Shown here: positions 1 to 5,238 of the stretch, in pieces
Layout of the letters: every line of letters starts with the position of its first letter
How positions within the stretch are numbered: the first letter of the stretch is position 1
Assembly (NCBI GenBank): GCA_030426065.1
Contig: JAUHZH010000042.1
Location: forward strand, 1-10,175
Length of the DNA stretch: 10,175 nt
Origin: Gammaproteobacteria bacterium
GTDB taxonomy: Bacteria; Pseudomonadota; Gammaproteobacteria; Xanthomonadales; Marinicellaceae
Direction: 5' to 3'
The notes under the pieces: model-generated
Database searches by the model: none
What the model was told of the DNA's origin: nothing
Seen by the model: only the letters and a program-made list of their open reading frames with translations
Translations under genes and position numbers: made by a program

Positions 1-879
1 AGTGATCAACCCGCCGACCACTTCGGATTCGATCCAGCTTTTGCCTTGTAGGCTGCTCAATTTGGGAAAGCGGCAGGTGATGCGGTCATGGCCGAGCAAG
101 GTGCCGTCGGCTTGGCAATAAGGGCGGTTGTGTTCAGACTCAATGAAAGGATCCAACAACCTGAAACCCATGAACGAAAAGCCATGTATTGGGGTCAAGT
201 CGAGTGTGATGCCACGCTTCAATATGATGTGGTCGATGATGGCATCGACGGTGCGTGGTTCTTTGATGATCATGATGGGTGTATGATCGGCTTTGTTTTT
301 GAACAGGGCCATTTGAGTGATCACGGCTTGAAAGTGATAAGGGTTGGGGTGGCTGATGATCTTGACCGTCAGTTGCGCATGCCACCTTCTGCTTTCGTGT
401 TGCAGCTTTTCCCAGGATTTTTGTGACACCCGAATCCGTTCAATGATTTCGTGATTGATCAGTGTGACAGTGAACAGGAACGGAAAGATGTTGTTTTGAT
501 TGGGGTCTTGAAGAATGATGTGACCGTACTGGGTTTGTGGTTTGAGTTTCAATAATTCTGATGCGGGTATGTATTTGTTGACCGTGATGGGGGCATCAAG
601 CAAGAATTGATCGTCCAAGCCAGCATACTTCAGTTGCAACTCATTCACTGTTTCAGTCAATTTCTGATTCAGGCGTTCTGGGTCATTTTTTGATTCAAAA
701 TAGGCTTTGAATTGGGTCGATTCAAAATGCGCCAGCGCCAACTCACGCTGCTTGGCTTCATCGGCCATTTGAAACGCCCAGCCTTTCAGATTGTCATGTG
801 ACAAAGGCAAATGAGGCGGCGCTGTCGTGCCACAGCCCATCAAAGAGGCAATCAAAGTGATGATAATTAAAGAACGCAT
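1..879 (-). CDS. Uncharacterised lipoprotein, C-terminus cut by window edge
   Basis: Reading the minus strand from the ATG at 879-877, the frame stays open for 293 codons to the window edge, so the stop lies outside. The protein begins MRSLIIITLIASLMGCGTT: one Arg, a hydrophobic stretch, then a lipobox-like LMGC with Cys16 as the likely lipidated residue. Gly at +2 would not retain it in the inner membrane, so an outer-membrane, periplasm-facing lipoprotein is inferred. The mature part is hydrophilic, with a Glu/Gln/Lys-rich helical-looking stretch (about residues 30-85), then a mixed part rich in alternating hydrophobic residues that looks beta-like (about 95-270). Two further cysteines lie near the end of the visible part (motifs RPYCQAD and RITC) and could form a disulfide. 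I do not recognise the family and assign no function. The gene is divergent from lptM and seems to be the first of its own transcript. The signal peptide and long open frame make it much more credible than the opposite-strand ORFs here. Confidence 0.82.
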   Translation of the reverse strand, partial: MRSLIIITLIASLMGCGTTAPPHLPLSHDNLKGWAFQMADEAKQRELALAHFESTQFKAYFESKNDPERLNQKLTETVNELQLKYAGLDDQFLLDAPITVNKYIPASELLKLKPQTQYGHIILQDPNQNNIFPFLFTVTLINHEIIERIRVSQKSWEKLQHESRRWHAQLTVKIISHPNPYHFQAVITQMALFKNKADHTPIMIIKEPRTVDAIIDHIILKRGITLDLTPIHGFSFMGFRLLDPFIESEHNRPYCQADGTLLGHDRITCRFPKLSSLQGKSWIESEVVGGLIT

Positions 880-904
880 GTTTAGTTCAGGCTAAAATGT
901 CGCT

Positions 905-912
905 ATTATAAT
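905..912. promoter_or_regulatory. Palindromic -10-like element between divergent genes
   Basis: The octamer ATTATAAT reads as TATAAT on the plus strand (907-912) and as TATAAT on the minus strand (910-905). It sits in the 111-bp gap between the minus-strand lipoprotein gene and lptM, about 26 bp from the first ATG and 78 bp from the second. Neither direction has a convincing -35 hexamer at 16-18 bp; the minus strand has only TTCAGA at 19 bp. It may serve either gene or both. The call rests on the -10 match and position alone. Confidence 0.35.
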
Positions 913-990
913 GGAGCGCTTTGCCAGATTCTGAATTATTGAAGATTTTCCCGGCAGTCGAACCATGAAATTTCGTAGGATGCAGAATTA

Positions 991-1137
991 ATGAACAGAA
1001 AAAACACACAATGGCTGGTTTTGGCTTGCTTGGCGTTGGTTTTAAGTGCTTGCGGTAACCGAGGTGACCTGTACATCCCTCAAGATGAGCCGCAAAACAA
1101 CAGCCAGCAAGAAGACACATTGCAAAAAGATGGCTGA
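991..1137 (+). CDS. lptM: LptM (YifL-type) small lipoprotein, LPS translocon assembly factor
   Basis: This 48-residue ORF starts at ATG 991 with AGGA about 10 nt upstream. The protein has a basic start (MNRKN), a hydrophobic stretch and a lipobox LSAC, so Cys21 is the probable lipidated residue. It is followed by GNRGDLYIP, which matches the family hallmark (CGxKGPLYxP in E. coli YifL/LptM), and then a polar Gln/Asn/Glu-rich tail. In E. coli, LptM binds the LptD-LptE outer-membrane LPS translocon and promotes its oxidative maturation; that role is taken from the family. The position directly before dapF supports the call, since lptM lies beside dapF, or separated from it by lysA, in many gammaproteobacteria. 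Its last 8 bp overlap dapF, suggesting coupled translation. The region encoding it is partly covered by an upstream extension of the dapF frame, but the lipobox and LYxP motif show lptM is the real product. Confidence 0.85.
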   Translation: MNRKNTQWLVLACLALVLSACGNRGDLYIPQDEPQNNSQQEDTLQKDG

Positions 1138-1879
1138 CACTTTCCATAAAATGCATGGCTTGGGCAATGATTTCATGTTGCTTGACCAACGTGACGGATG
1201 GCAAGTGCCGCCAGTTGAGAAAATTCGGGCTTGGTCGGATCGTCGAACTGGGGTTGGTTTTGATCAACTGATTTTCGTTACCGAAAAGCAAGGACAGTGG
1301 CATTACCGTTTTTTCAATGCCGATGGCAGTGAAGCGGAACAGTGTGGCAACGGGCAACGGGCTTTGGCTTTGTACTTGCATCGGTTCCGCGGTGTCACGG
1401 GTGCTCATGTGGTCCAAGGATTGGGTGGTGAAGTGGGTCTGGAATGTCGCGATGAAGACCGCATCGAAGTCACCTTGAATCAACAAGTGAGCAGCCGAAT
1501 TGTGGGCGATGGTGTGGCCGTTGATGTGGGTAATCCGCATTGGGTGTTGGCCACCGAAGATGTGCAATCAGCTGATTTCAGCCATTGGGAAGCGCAAGCA
1601 CACAAACTGTTCCCAGAAGGGGTCAACATTGAGTTGGTTGAAACATTGGCGGCCGATGAAATTGCCATACGCATTGTTGAACGCGGCGTGGGTGAAACCC
1701 AAGCCTGCGGCAGTGGTGCCTGTGCGGCAGCCTGGGTTGCGGCCCAAAACAATGACCAAGCTTCAATCAAAGTCCACATGCCCGGCGGCATGCTGATGAT
1801 ACACTGCGATGAAAAGGGTGGTAAAATCCGCATGGTCGGTTCAGCCAAACACGTGTATCAAGGAGTCATCAAAGGATGA
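1130..1879 (+). CDS. dapF: Diaminopimelate epimerase DapF, compact form
   Basis: DapF interconverts LL- and meso-diaminopimelate in the cytoplasm, the step before lysine and the source of the peptidoglycan cross-linking residue. The start at ATG 1130 gives MADTFHKMHGLGNDF, which fits the family N-terminus; the frame is open further upstream, but that stretch is lptM. The first catalytic Cys is Cys72 in ADGSEAEQCGNG and the second is Cys193 in ETQACGSGAC. Other family residues present are Asn13, the GNPH motif (Asn135, His137), GVNIE (Asn166) and ERG (Glu184, Arg185). The protein is 249 residues against roughly 274 in E. coli. The shortage maps to the strand-rich part between the first Cys motif and GNPH (about residues 105-130), the end of the N-terminal half. 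All catalytic motifs survive, so it is probably active. It overlaps lptM by 8 bp and the DUF484 gene by 4 bp (ATGA), which indicates an operon with coupled translation. Confidence 0.95.
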   Translation: MADTFHKMHGLGNDFMLLDQRDGWQVPPVEKIRAWSDRRTGVGFDQLIFVTEKQGQWHYRFFNADGSEAEQCGNGQRALALYLHRFRGVTGAHVVQGLGGEVGLECRDEDRIEVTLNQQVSSRIVGDGVAVDVGNPHWVLATEDVQSADFSHWEAQAHKLFPEGVNIELVETLAADEIAIRIVERGVGETQACGSGACAAAWVAAQNNDQASIKVHMPGGMLMIHCDEKGGKIRMVGSAKHVYQGVIKG

Positions 1880-2559
1880 GTGACATCACAGAACAACAAG
1901 TCATACAATATTTGAAGCAACACAGCGATTTTTTTGTCAACAACCCCAAGTTGTTGCACAGCTTGCCCGTGGGCAGCGAGCAAGGTGATGTGGTCCAGTT
2001 GATCGATCGAAAATTACAGCAGTTGCAGAACAAAAATGCCCATCTGGCTGACCAACTGAAAACCCTGGTCAACAATGCCAAACGCAGCGAAGGCCTGATG
2101 GACCGTTTGTTTCAATTGTTGACGGACTTATCAATGAATGCACCACACCAGCAATTTGTCGCGGCCATGGTGGCGTTCATTCAGAAAGATTTCCCCAGTG
2201 ATCATTTTTGTTTGTTGTTGACCGACATCAAGTCGGGCATTGACCATCCTGACATTGGCTATTACACACAAGAACAACGCCAGTTGTTTGCAGGTTTCGC
2301 ACACAACCCAACCCCGCTTTCCGGCCGTTTACCCGCCATGAAAATGAAGGCCTTGTTTGGTGATTCACCGGTGGCACAGTCTGCCATTGTTTTACCCATT
2401 GGCTTGAATGCAAAACATGGCTTGATGGCGTTTGGCAGTCAGGATGAAAACAAATTCCATCCCGATTTGGCCAGCGATGTGTTGCAAAAATTGGCTTCTA
2501 TTTTGGCCGCCTTTTTTGATCACCAAACAGGATCTGATGCGCATCAAAGCGGTTCTTGA
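1876..2559 (+). CDS. DUF484 (YigA-like) family protein, GAF-like
   Basis: This 227-residue protein belongs to the DUF484 family, typically encoded between dapF and xerC; its biochemical role is not established. The N-terminus (residues 6-35, VIQYLKQHSDFFVNNPKLL) matches the family pattern of a 'YL..HPDFF..HPELL' helix. Residues about 40-80 are Gln/Leu-rich and likely coiled coil (LIDRKLQQLQNKNAHLADQL). The C-terminal part resembles a GAF fold, with the family's conserved end visible: QSAIVLPIG, then GLMAFGSQDENKFHPDL and a closing hydrophobic helix. No signal peptide or membrane segment is seen, so it is probably cytoplasmic. The start at 1876 overlaps the dapF stop by 4 bp (ATGA), and its last 23 bp overlap xerC. 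Position suggests co-expression with XerC, but no functional link can be inferred from sequence alone. Confidence 0.88.
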   Translation: MSDITEQQVIQYLKQHSDFFVNNPKLLHSLPVGSEQGDVVQLIDRKLQQLQNKNAHLADQLKTLVNNAKRSEGLMDRLFQLLTDLSMNAPHQQFVAAMVAFIQKDFPSDHFCLLLTDIKSGIDHPDIGYYTQEQRQLFAGFAHNPTPLSGRLPAMKMKALFGDSPVAQSAIVLPIGLNAKHGLMAFGSQDENKFHPDLASDVLQKLASILAAFFDHQTGSDAHQSGS

Positions 2560-3436
2560 AGCCTTCATCAATGACCTGACCCACATCCGGCGTTTGTCGC
2601 CTCACACCGTCTCTGCTTATCAACGAGATGTGACACACTGGCAAACCGCCATGGCCGCTGAAGGATTGAATCAAATCGAAGAAGTCAGCAACCTGCATTT
2701 GAAAAACTATTTCATGCAGCTGTCAGCCAGGGGTTTGGCGCCCAAAACACTGGCCCGGAAAAGGGCATCCATCAAAGCGCTTTTTGACCACCAAATCAGG
2801 CAAGGACATGCTGATGTCAACCCGATGGACTTGATCAGCACCCCCAAATTGGATCGCAAGTTGCCTGAAGTGCTGGACGTCGATGCCATCAACCAGCTGC
2901 TGAACATCCCCATTGGCAATGACTTGTCGATTCGTGACAAAGCCTTACTGGAATTGTTTTATTCATCGGGTTTGCGTTTGTCTGAACTGAGCGAATTGCA
3001 ATGGTCTTCGGTGGACATGGGCAGTGAAATGGTGCGCGTGCTGGGCAAAGGCAGCAAGACTCGGGTCATTCCCATCGGAAGCCAGGCGCTTGAAGCGATC
3101 AAAAGGTGGCTGCCCATCAGTCAGGTTTGGGGTGGGGGCAAAGATTGGGTGTTTGTCACACAGCGTGGGGGCCGACTGAAGCAACGCAGCATCCAGGTGC
3201 GGATCAAACACTGGGCGCAGCAACAGGGCCTCTGGTCACGCGTTTATCCGCACTTGTTGCGCCATTCGTTTGCCAGTCATGTACTGGAATCCTCGGGCGA
3301 TCTGCGGGCGGTGCAGGAGATGTTGGGACACGCTGACCTGTCAACCACCCAAATATACACCCATTTGAATTTTCAGCATTTGGCGGCGGTTTATGACAAA
3401 GCCCATCCGCGAGCCAAAAAGAAGCCTTCAGATTAG
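2537..3436 (+). CDS. xerC: Site-specific tyrosine recombinase XerC
   Basis: XerC acts with XerD at the chromosomal dif site, under FtsK control, to resolve chromosome dimers at cell division. The visible protein has 299 residues, about the usual 298. Residues 1-90 form the SAM-like core-binding domain (LSPHTVSAYQRD) and 110-290 the catalytic domain. The six catalytic residues can be placed: Arg147 (SSGLRLSEL), Lys171 (GKGSKTR), His239 and Arg242 (HLLRHSF), His265 (LGHADLS) and nucleophile Tyr274 (TTQIYTHL). The stretch LSTTQIYTHLNFQHLAAVYD and the AHPRAKKK end are characteristic of XerC rather than XerD. I chose ATG 2537, preceded by AGGAT, because it gives the family N-terminus and length; an in-frame ATG at 2432 would add 35 residues lying wholly over the DUF484 gene. 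Overlap with DUF484 is 23 bp. No clear terminator follows. Confidence 0.96.
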   Translation: MRIKAVLEAFINDLTHIRRLSPHTVSAYQRDVTHWQTAMAAEGLNQIEEVSNLHLKNYFMQLSARGLAPKTLARKRASIKALFDHQIRQGHADVNPMDLISTPKLDRKLPEVLDVDAINQLLNIPIGNDLSIRDKALLELFYSSGLRLSELSELQWSSVDMGSEMVRVLGKGSKTRVIPIGSQALEAIKRWLPISQVWGGGKDWVFVTQRGGRLKQRSIQVRIKHWAQQQGLWSRVYPHLLRHSFASHVLESSGDLRAVQEMLGHADLSTTQIYTHLNFQHLAAVYDKAHPRAKKKPSD

Positions 3437-3471
3437 AAAATATTATCAATCAAAGTGGTGAGATTGCATTT

Positions 3472-3488
3472 GTGACACTCCGGTGACA
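3472..3488 (+). repeat. GTGACA direct repeat, 11-bp period
   Basis: GTGACA occurs at 3472-3477 and again at 3483-3488, an 11-bp period close to one helical turn. The pair lies 38-54 bp upstream of the -35 element proposed for the atp operon. The spacing is what a dimeric activator or repressor binding one DNA face would need, but two hexamers can coincide by chance and I cannot name a regulator. Confidence 0.4.
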
Positions 3489-3503
3489 GATTGGCTTCAA
3501 AGC

Positions 3504-3523
3504 GCGGTTAATTGCGGTTTAAT
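3504..3523 (+). repeat. 10-bp tandem near-repeat upstream of atp promoter
   Basis: GCGGTTAATT (3504-3513) is followed directly by GCGGTTTAAT (3514-3523), identical at eight of ten positions. It ends 2 bp before the proposed -35 hexamer, where a regulator or the alpha-subunit C-terminal domain of RNA polymerase could contact DNA. It may equally be chance or a small slippage duplication. Confidence 0.4.
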
Positions 3524-3525
3524 CG

Positions 3526-3554
3526 TTGTTTTTCTGGCTGGGTACACTTATAAT
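3526..3554 (+). promoter_or_regulatory. Sigma70-like promoter of the atp operon
   Basis: A perfect -10 hexamer TATAAT lies at 3549-3554, and TTGTTT (first three bases matching TTGACA) at 3526-3531, with a 17-bp spacer. Transcription would start near 3561, giving a leader of about 50 nt before the first atpI ATG. The site is in the only gap of notable length between xerC and the atp genes, where a housekeeping promoter for the ATP synthase operon is expected. Confidence 0.65.
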
Positions 3555-3595
3555 GCACGCGCTTTTAACGAAGGCAAACAGGTAGGCCGCTTGAT

Positions 3596-3640
3596 ATGGC
3601 CCGTTTGAATGGGCTCATCAGAAAACAAAATGACCGCTGA
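3596..3640 (+). CDS. Possible 14-residue leader ORF overlapping atpI start
   Basis: An ATG at 3596 opens a 14-codon frame (MARLNGLIRKQNDR) ending in TGA at 3638-3640. It is preceded by AGGTAGG (3580-3586) with a 9-nt spacing, a better ribosome-binding arrangement than either candidate atpI start (3609 or 3630) has. It overlaps the atpI start in another frame, so it could couple or limit atpI translation. The peptide is very basic and resembles nothing I know. It may not be translated; conservation in relatives would decide. Confidence 0.3.
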   Translation: MARLNGLIRKQNDR

Positions 3641-4010
3641 ATTATCCTTTAAAGACGTCAAAAAGACGGTGTTTAAAATCCCCCTTCACCAGCTCATGAT
3701 TGGTGTGGTTGTGGCAGCAATCTTTTATTTTGTTTCAGGCAAACCCGATGCATACGCGGCCTTGTTCGGCGCTTTCATCAGCACCGCAGGTTCTTTGGTG
3801 TTTGCCCTCAAGGTGTTCATTTCACCGGTGAGGGATGAAAGGGAAATCAAGTCGCGCATGATGAAAGGCGAGGTTTACAAAATGTTCACTGTGGGCGTTT
3901 TGTTTTATGTGGCCATCGCCGTATTGAAATTGGGCCTGTTGCCTTTAATCATTGGATTTATTGCCACCTTCATTACATTTTGGGTGGCGTTGTTAACCGC
4001 ATTTAAGTGA
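3609..4010 (+). CDS. atpI: ATP synthase protein I (AtpI), Fo assembly factor
   Basis: AtpI is a small inner-membrane protein encoded first in many atp operons; in the bacteria studied it aids c-ring assembly or stability and is not part of the finished enzyme. Here it has 133 residues from ATG 3609, or 126 from ATG 3630, which equals the E. coli length. A short basic N-terminus precedes four hydrophobic segments at about residues 28-43, 48-70, 90-108 and 110-131. The charged loop between segments two and three (SPVRDEREIKSRMMKGE) and the GE at the start of segment three fit the family. Neither start has a clear Shine-Dalgarno sequence; the one nearby (3580-3586) better fits a possible leader ORF. 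A 5-bp inverted repeat (3598-3602 with 3611-3615, one G-T pair) spans the first ATG. The start choice is uncertain, the gene call is not. atpB follows 10 nt after the stop. Confidence 0.85.
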   Translation: MGSSENKMTAELSFKDVKKTVFKIPLHQLMIGVVVAAIFYFVSGKPDAYAALFGAFISTAGSLVFALKVFISPVRDEREIKSRMMKGEVYKMFTVGVLFYVAIAVLKLGLLPLIIGFIATFITFWVALLTAFK

Positions 4011-4020
4011 GACAATTTTC

Positions 4021-4884
4021 ATGGCAGGAAGTGAAGTAAAAGGCATCGGTGGTTACATAGAACACCACTTGGTGAACTTAAAAGTTGAGTTGGTGCCTGG
4101 TAACCCATTTTGGGATGTCCATCTGGACAGTGTATTTTATACCTTATTAACTGCTGTTGTGTTTTTGTGGATTTTCCGCAAAGCGGCCAAACAAGCCACT
4201 TCAGGTGTTCCTGGTCGTTTCTTGAATTTCATTGAATTGGTGGTCGGCTTTGTCGACGAGCAAGTCAAGGACTCTTTCAAGGGCAAGTCAAAGATGGTGC
4301 CGGCCATGGCATTGAGTATCTTTGTTTGGGTGTTCTTGATGAACTTCATGGATTTGATTCCAGTTGATTTGTTGCCATTCTTGGGTCAGAAAGCAGGTGT
4401 TGAATACATGCGCGTCGTCCCATCCACCGATTTGAACATCACCTTTGGTTTGGCCATCGGTGTGATGTTGTTTGTTTTCTATTACAGCTTCGCTGTCAAG
4501 TCTCCAAAAGGCTATTTGAAAGAATTGTTGACCCACCCATTTGAGGCGGGTAACCCCATGGTCCAAGCCATACTGGCACCTTTCAATGTGTTGTTGAACA
4601 TCGTGGAAACTTTGGCCAAACCGATTTCTTTGGCTTTGCGACTGTTCGGAAACTTGTATTCAGGCGAATTGATCTTTATGTTGATTGCGGTCTTCACTTT
4701 GGATTTCGCTGTCACTGAACTGTTCACCACCATAGGTGGCCCAATCTTGGGTATTTCTCAGTTCTTTTTAACCTTTTTGTGGGCAGTGTTCCATATTCTG
4801 ATCATCACGTTGCAAGCATACATCTTTATGATGCTGTCACTGGTGTACTTGAACATGGCTCACGAAGTGCATGATGCACACTAA
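4021..4884 (+). CDS. atpB: ATP synthase Fo subunit a
   Basis: Subunit a provides the two proton half-channels beside the c-ring in the inner membrane. The 287-residue protein is a little longer than the 271 of E. coli. The essential Arg is Arg207 in the motif SLALRLFGNLYSGELIF, equivalent to E. coli Arg210, with Glu216 (GELIF) and Gln265 (TLQAYIF) matching E. coli Glu219 and Gln252. Hydrophobic segments lie at about residues 38-53, 95-120 (with MNFMDLIPVDLLP), 138-158, 185-225 and 245-280. The C-terminus is the usual LVYLNMAHE followed by a short His/Asp tail. The start is preceded by GTGAGA at about 8 nt. A 37-nt A/T-rich gap separates it from atpE. Confidence 0.97.
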   Translation: MAGSEVKGIGGYIEHHLVNLKVELVPGNPFWDVHLDSVFYTLLTAVVFLWIFRKAAKQATSGVPGRFLNFIELVVGFVDEQVKDSFKGKSKMVPAMALSIFVWVFLMNFMDLIPVDLLPFLGQKAGVEYMRVVPSTDLNITFGLAIGVMLFVFYYSFAVKSPKGYLKELLTHPFEAGNPMVQAILAPFNVLLNIVETLAKPISLALRLFGNLYSGELIFMLIAVFTLDFAVTELFTTIGGPILGISQFFLTFLWAVFHILIITLQAYIFMMLSLVYLNMAHEVHDAH

Positions 4885-4921
4885 ATTTTTTTCTTTTAAA
4901 TAATACATATCGGAGAATACG
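4885..4921 (+). promoter_or_regulatory. A/T-rich translational enhancer-like leader and RBS of atpE
   Basis: The atpB-atpE gap begins with 26 nt of which 24 are A or T (4885-4910), including a run of seven T, followed by GGAG (4912-4915) and the atpE ATG 6 nt later. In E. coli, a U/A-rich stretch upstream of the atpE ribosome-binding site is known to enhance its translation, since many c subunits are needed per complex. Position and composition here are the same in kind. No hairpin precedes the T run, so a terminator reading is unlikely. Confidence 0.55.
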
Positions 4922-5209
4922 ATGGAAAATTTGGCATTATTGGCAGACATTCAAGGCTTGACAGTCATTGCAGTTGCTATCATTTTGGGTATGGCTGCTT
5001 TGGGTACTGCGATTGGCTTTGCTTTGTTGGGTGGTCGTTTGTTGGAAGCTTCAGCTCGTCAACCTGAATTGGCACCTATGTTGCAAGGCAAAATGTTTTT
5101 GATTGCTGGTCTGTTGGATGCGATTTCAATGATTGCTGTTGGTATGGCTTTGTTCTTTACATTCGCCAACCCATTCGTCCCAGAAGCATTGAAAGCAGTA
5201 GCTGGTTAA
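4922..5209 (+). CDS. atpE: ATP synthase Fo subunit c
   Basis: This 95-residue protein forms the rotating c-ring. Two membrane helices are plain: about residues 12-40, with small residues GMAALGTAIG, and 57-84. The polar loop between them carries ARQPE (Arg46, Gln47, Pro48), which contacts the F1 stalk. The ion-carrying carboxylate is Asp66 in AGLLDAISM, equivalent to E. coli Asp61. An Asp followed by Ala, with no Gln/Glu ligand pattern in helix one, suggests proton rather than sodium coupling. The tail after FTFANPF is about ten residues longer than in many homologues (VPEALKAVAG). Fifteen of its 17 leucines use TTG. GGAG lies 6 nt before the ATG in an A/T-rich leader, fitting strong translation. 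An A/T inverted repeat overlaps the stop codon. Confidence 0.97.
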   Translation: MENLALLADIQGLTVIAVAIILGMAALGTAIGFALLGGRLLEASARQPELAPMLQGKMFLIAGLLDAISMIAVGMALFFTFANPFVPEALKAVAG

Positions 5210-5223
5210 TTTTTCAAAATTAA
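5206..5223 (+). other. Inverted repeat at the atpE/atpF junction
   Basis: TTAATTTT (5206-5213) and AAAATTAA (5216-5223) are perfect reverse complements around a 2-nt centre; as RNA this gives at most a 7-bp, all A-U stem with a 4-nt loop. The atpE stop codon (5207-5209) lies in the left arm, and the atpF GGAG follows just after the right arm. It is weak thermodynamically. There is no T tract, so it is not an intrinsic terminator. Confidence 0.5.
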
Positions 5224-5238
5224 GGCGGAGTACATCTT

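Noticed and set aside
88..426. 112-codon plus-strand ORF at the left edge
   Set aside because: It lies wholly opposite the minus-strand lipoprotein frame, which has a signal peptide, a lipobox and 293 open codons. The plus-strand product shows no recognisable motif.
1046..1129. Upstream extension of the dapF frame (28 extra codons)
   Set aside because: This stretch encodes LptM in another frame, and DapF homologues begin at the MHGLGNDF region, matching ATG 1130.
887..1567. 226-codon minus-strand ORF opposite lptM and dapF
   Set aside because: Its length arises from the codon pattern of dapF on the other strand. The dapF and lptM motifs fix the coding strand.
2432..2536. N-terminal extension of xerC by 35 codons
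   Set aside because: It lies entirely over the conserved C-terminal end of the DUF484 gene. ATG 2537 has a fitting ribosome-binding site and gives normal XerC length.
3437..3470. Possible terminator after xerC
   Set aside because: The best stem is CAATC/GATTG, 5 bp with a 10-nt loop and no T tract, too weak to call.
3437..3608. Replication origin next to the atp operon
   Set aside because: The atp operon is near oriC in many gammaproteobacteria, but I see no cluster of DnaA boxes (TTATCCACA type) in this gap or elsewhere in the window.
4885..4892. T run after atpB as an intrinsic terminator
   Set aside because: No GC-rich hairpin precedes it, and termination inside the Fo gene group is implausible. 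It fits better as part of the atpE enhancer-like leader.
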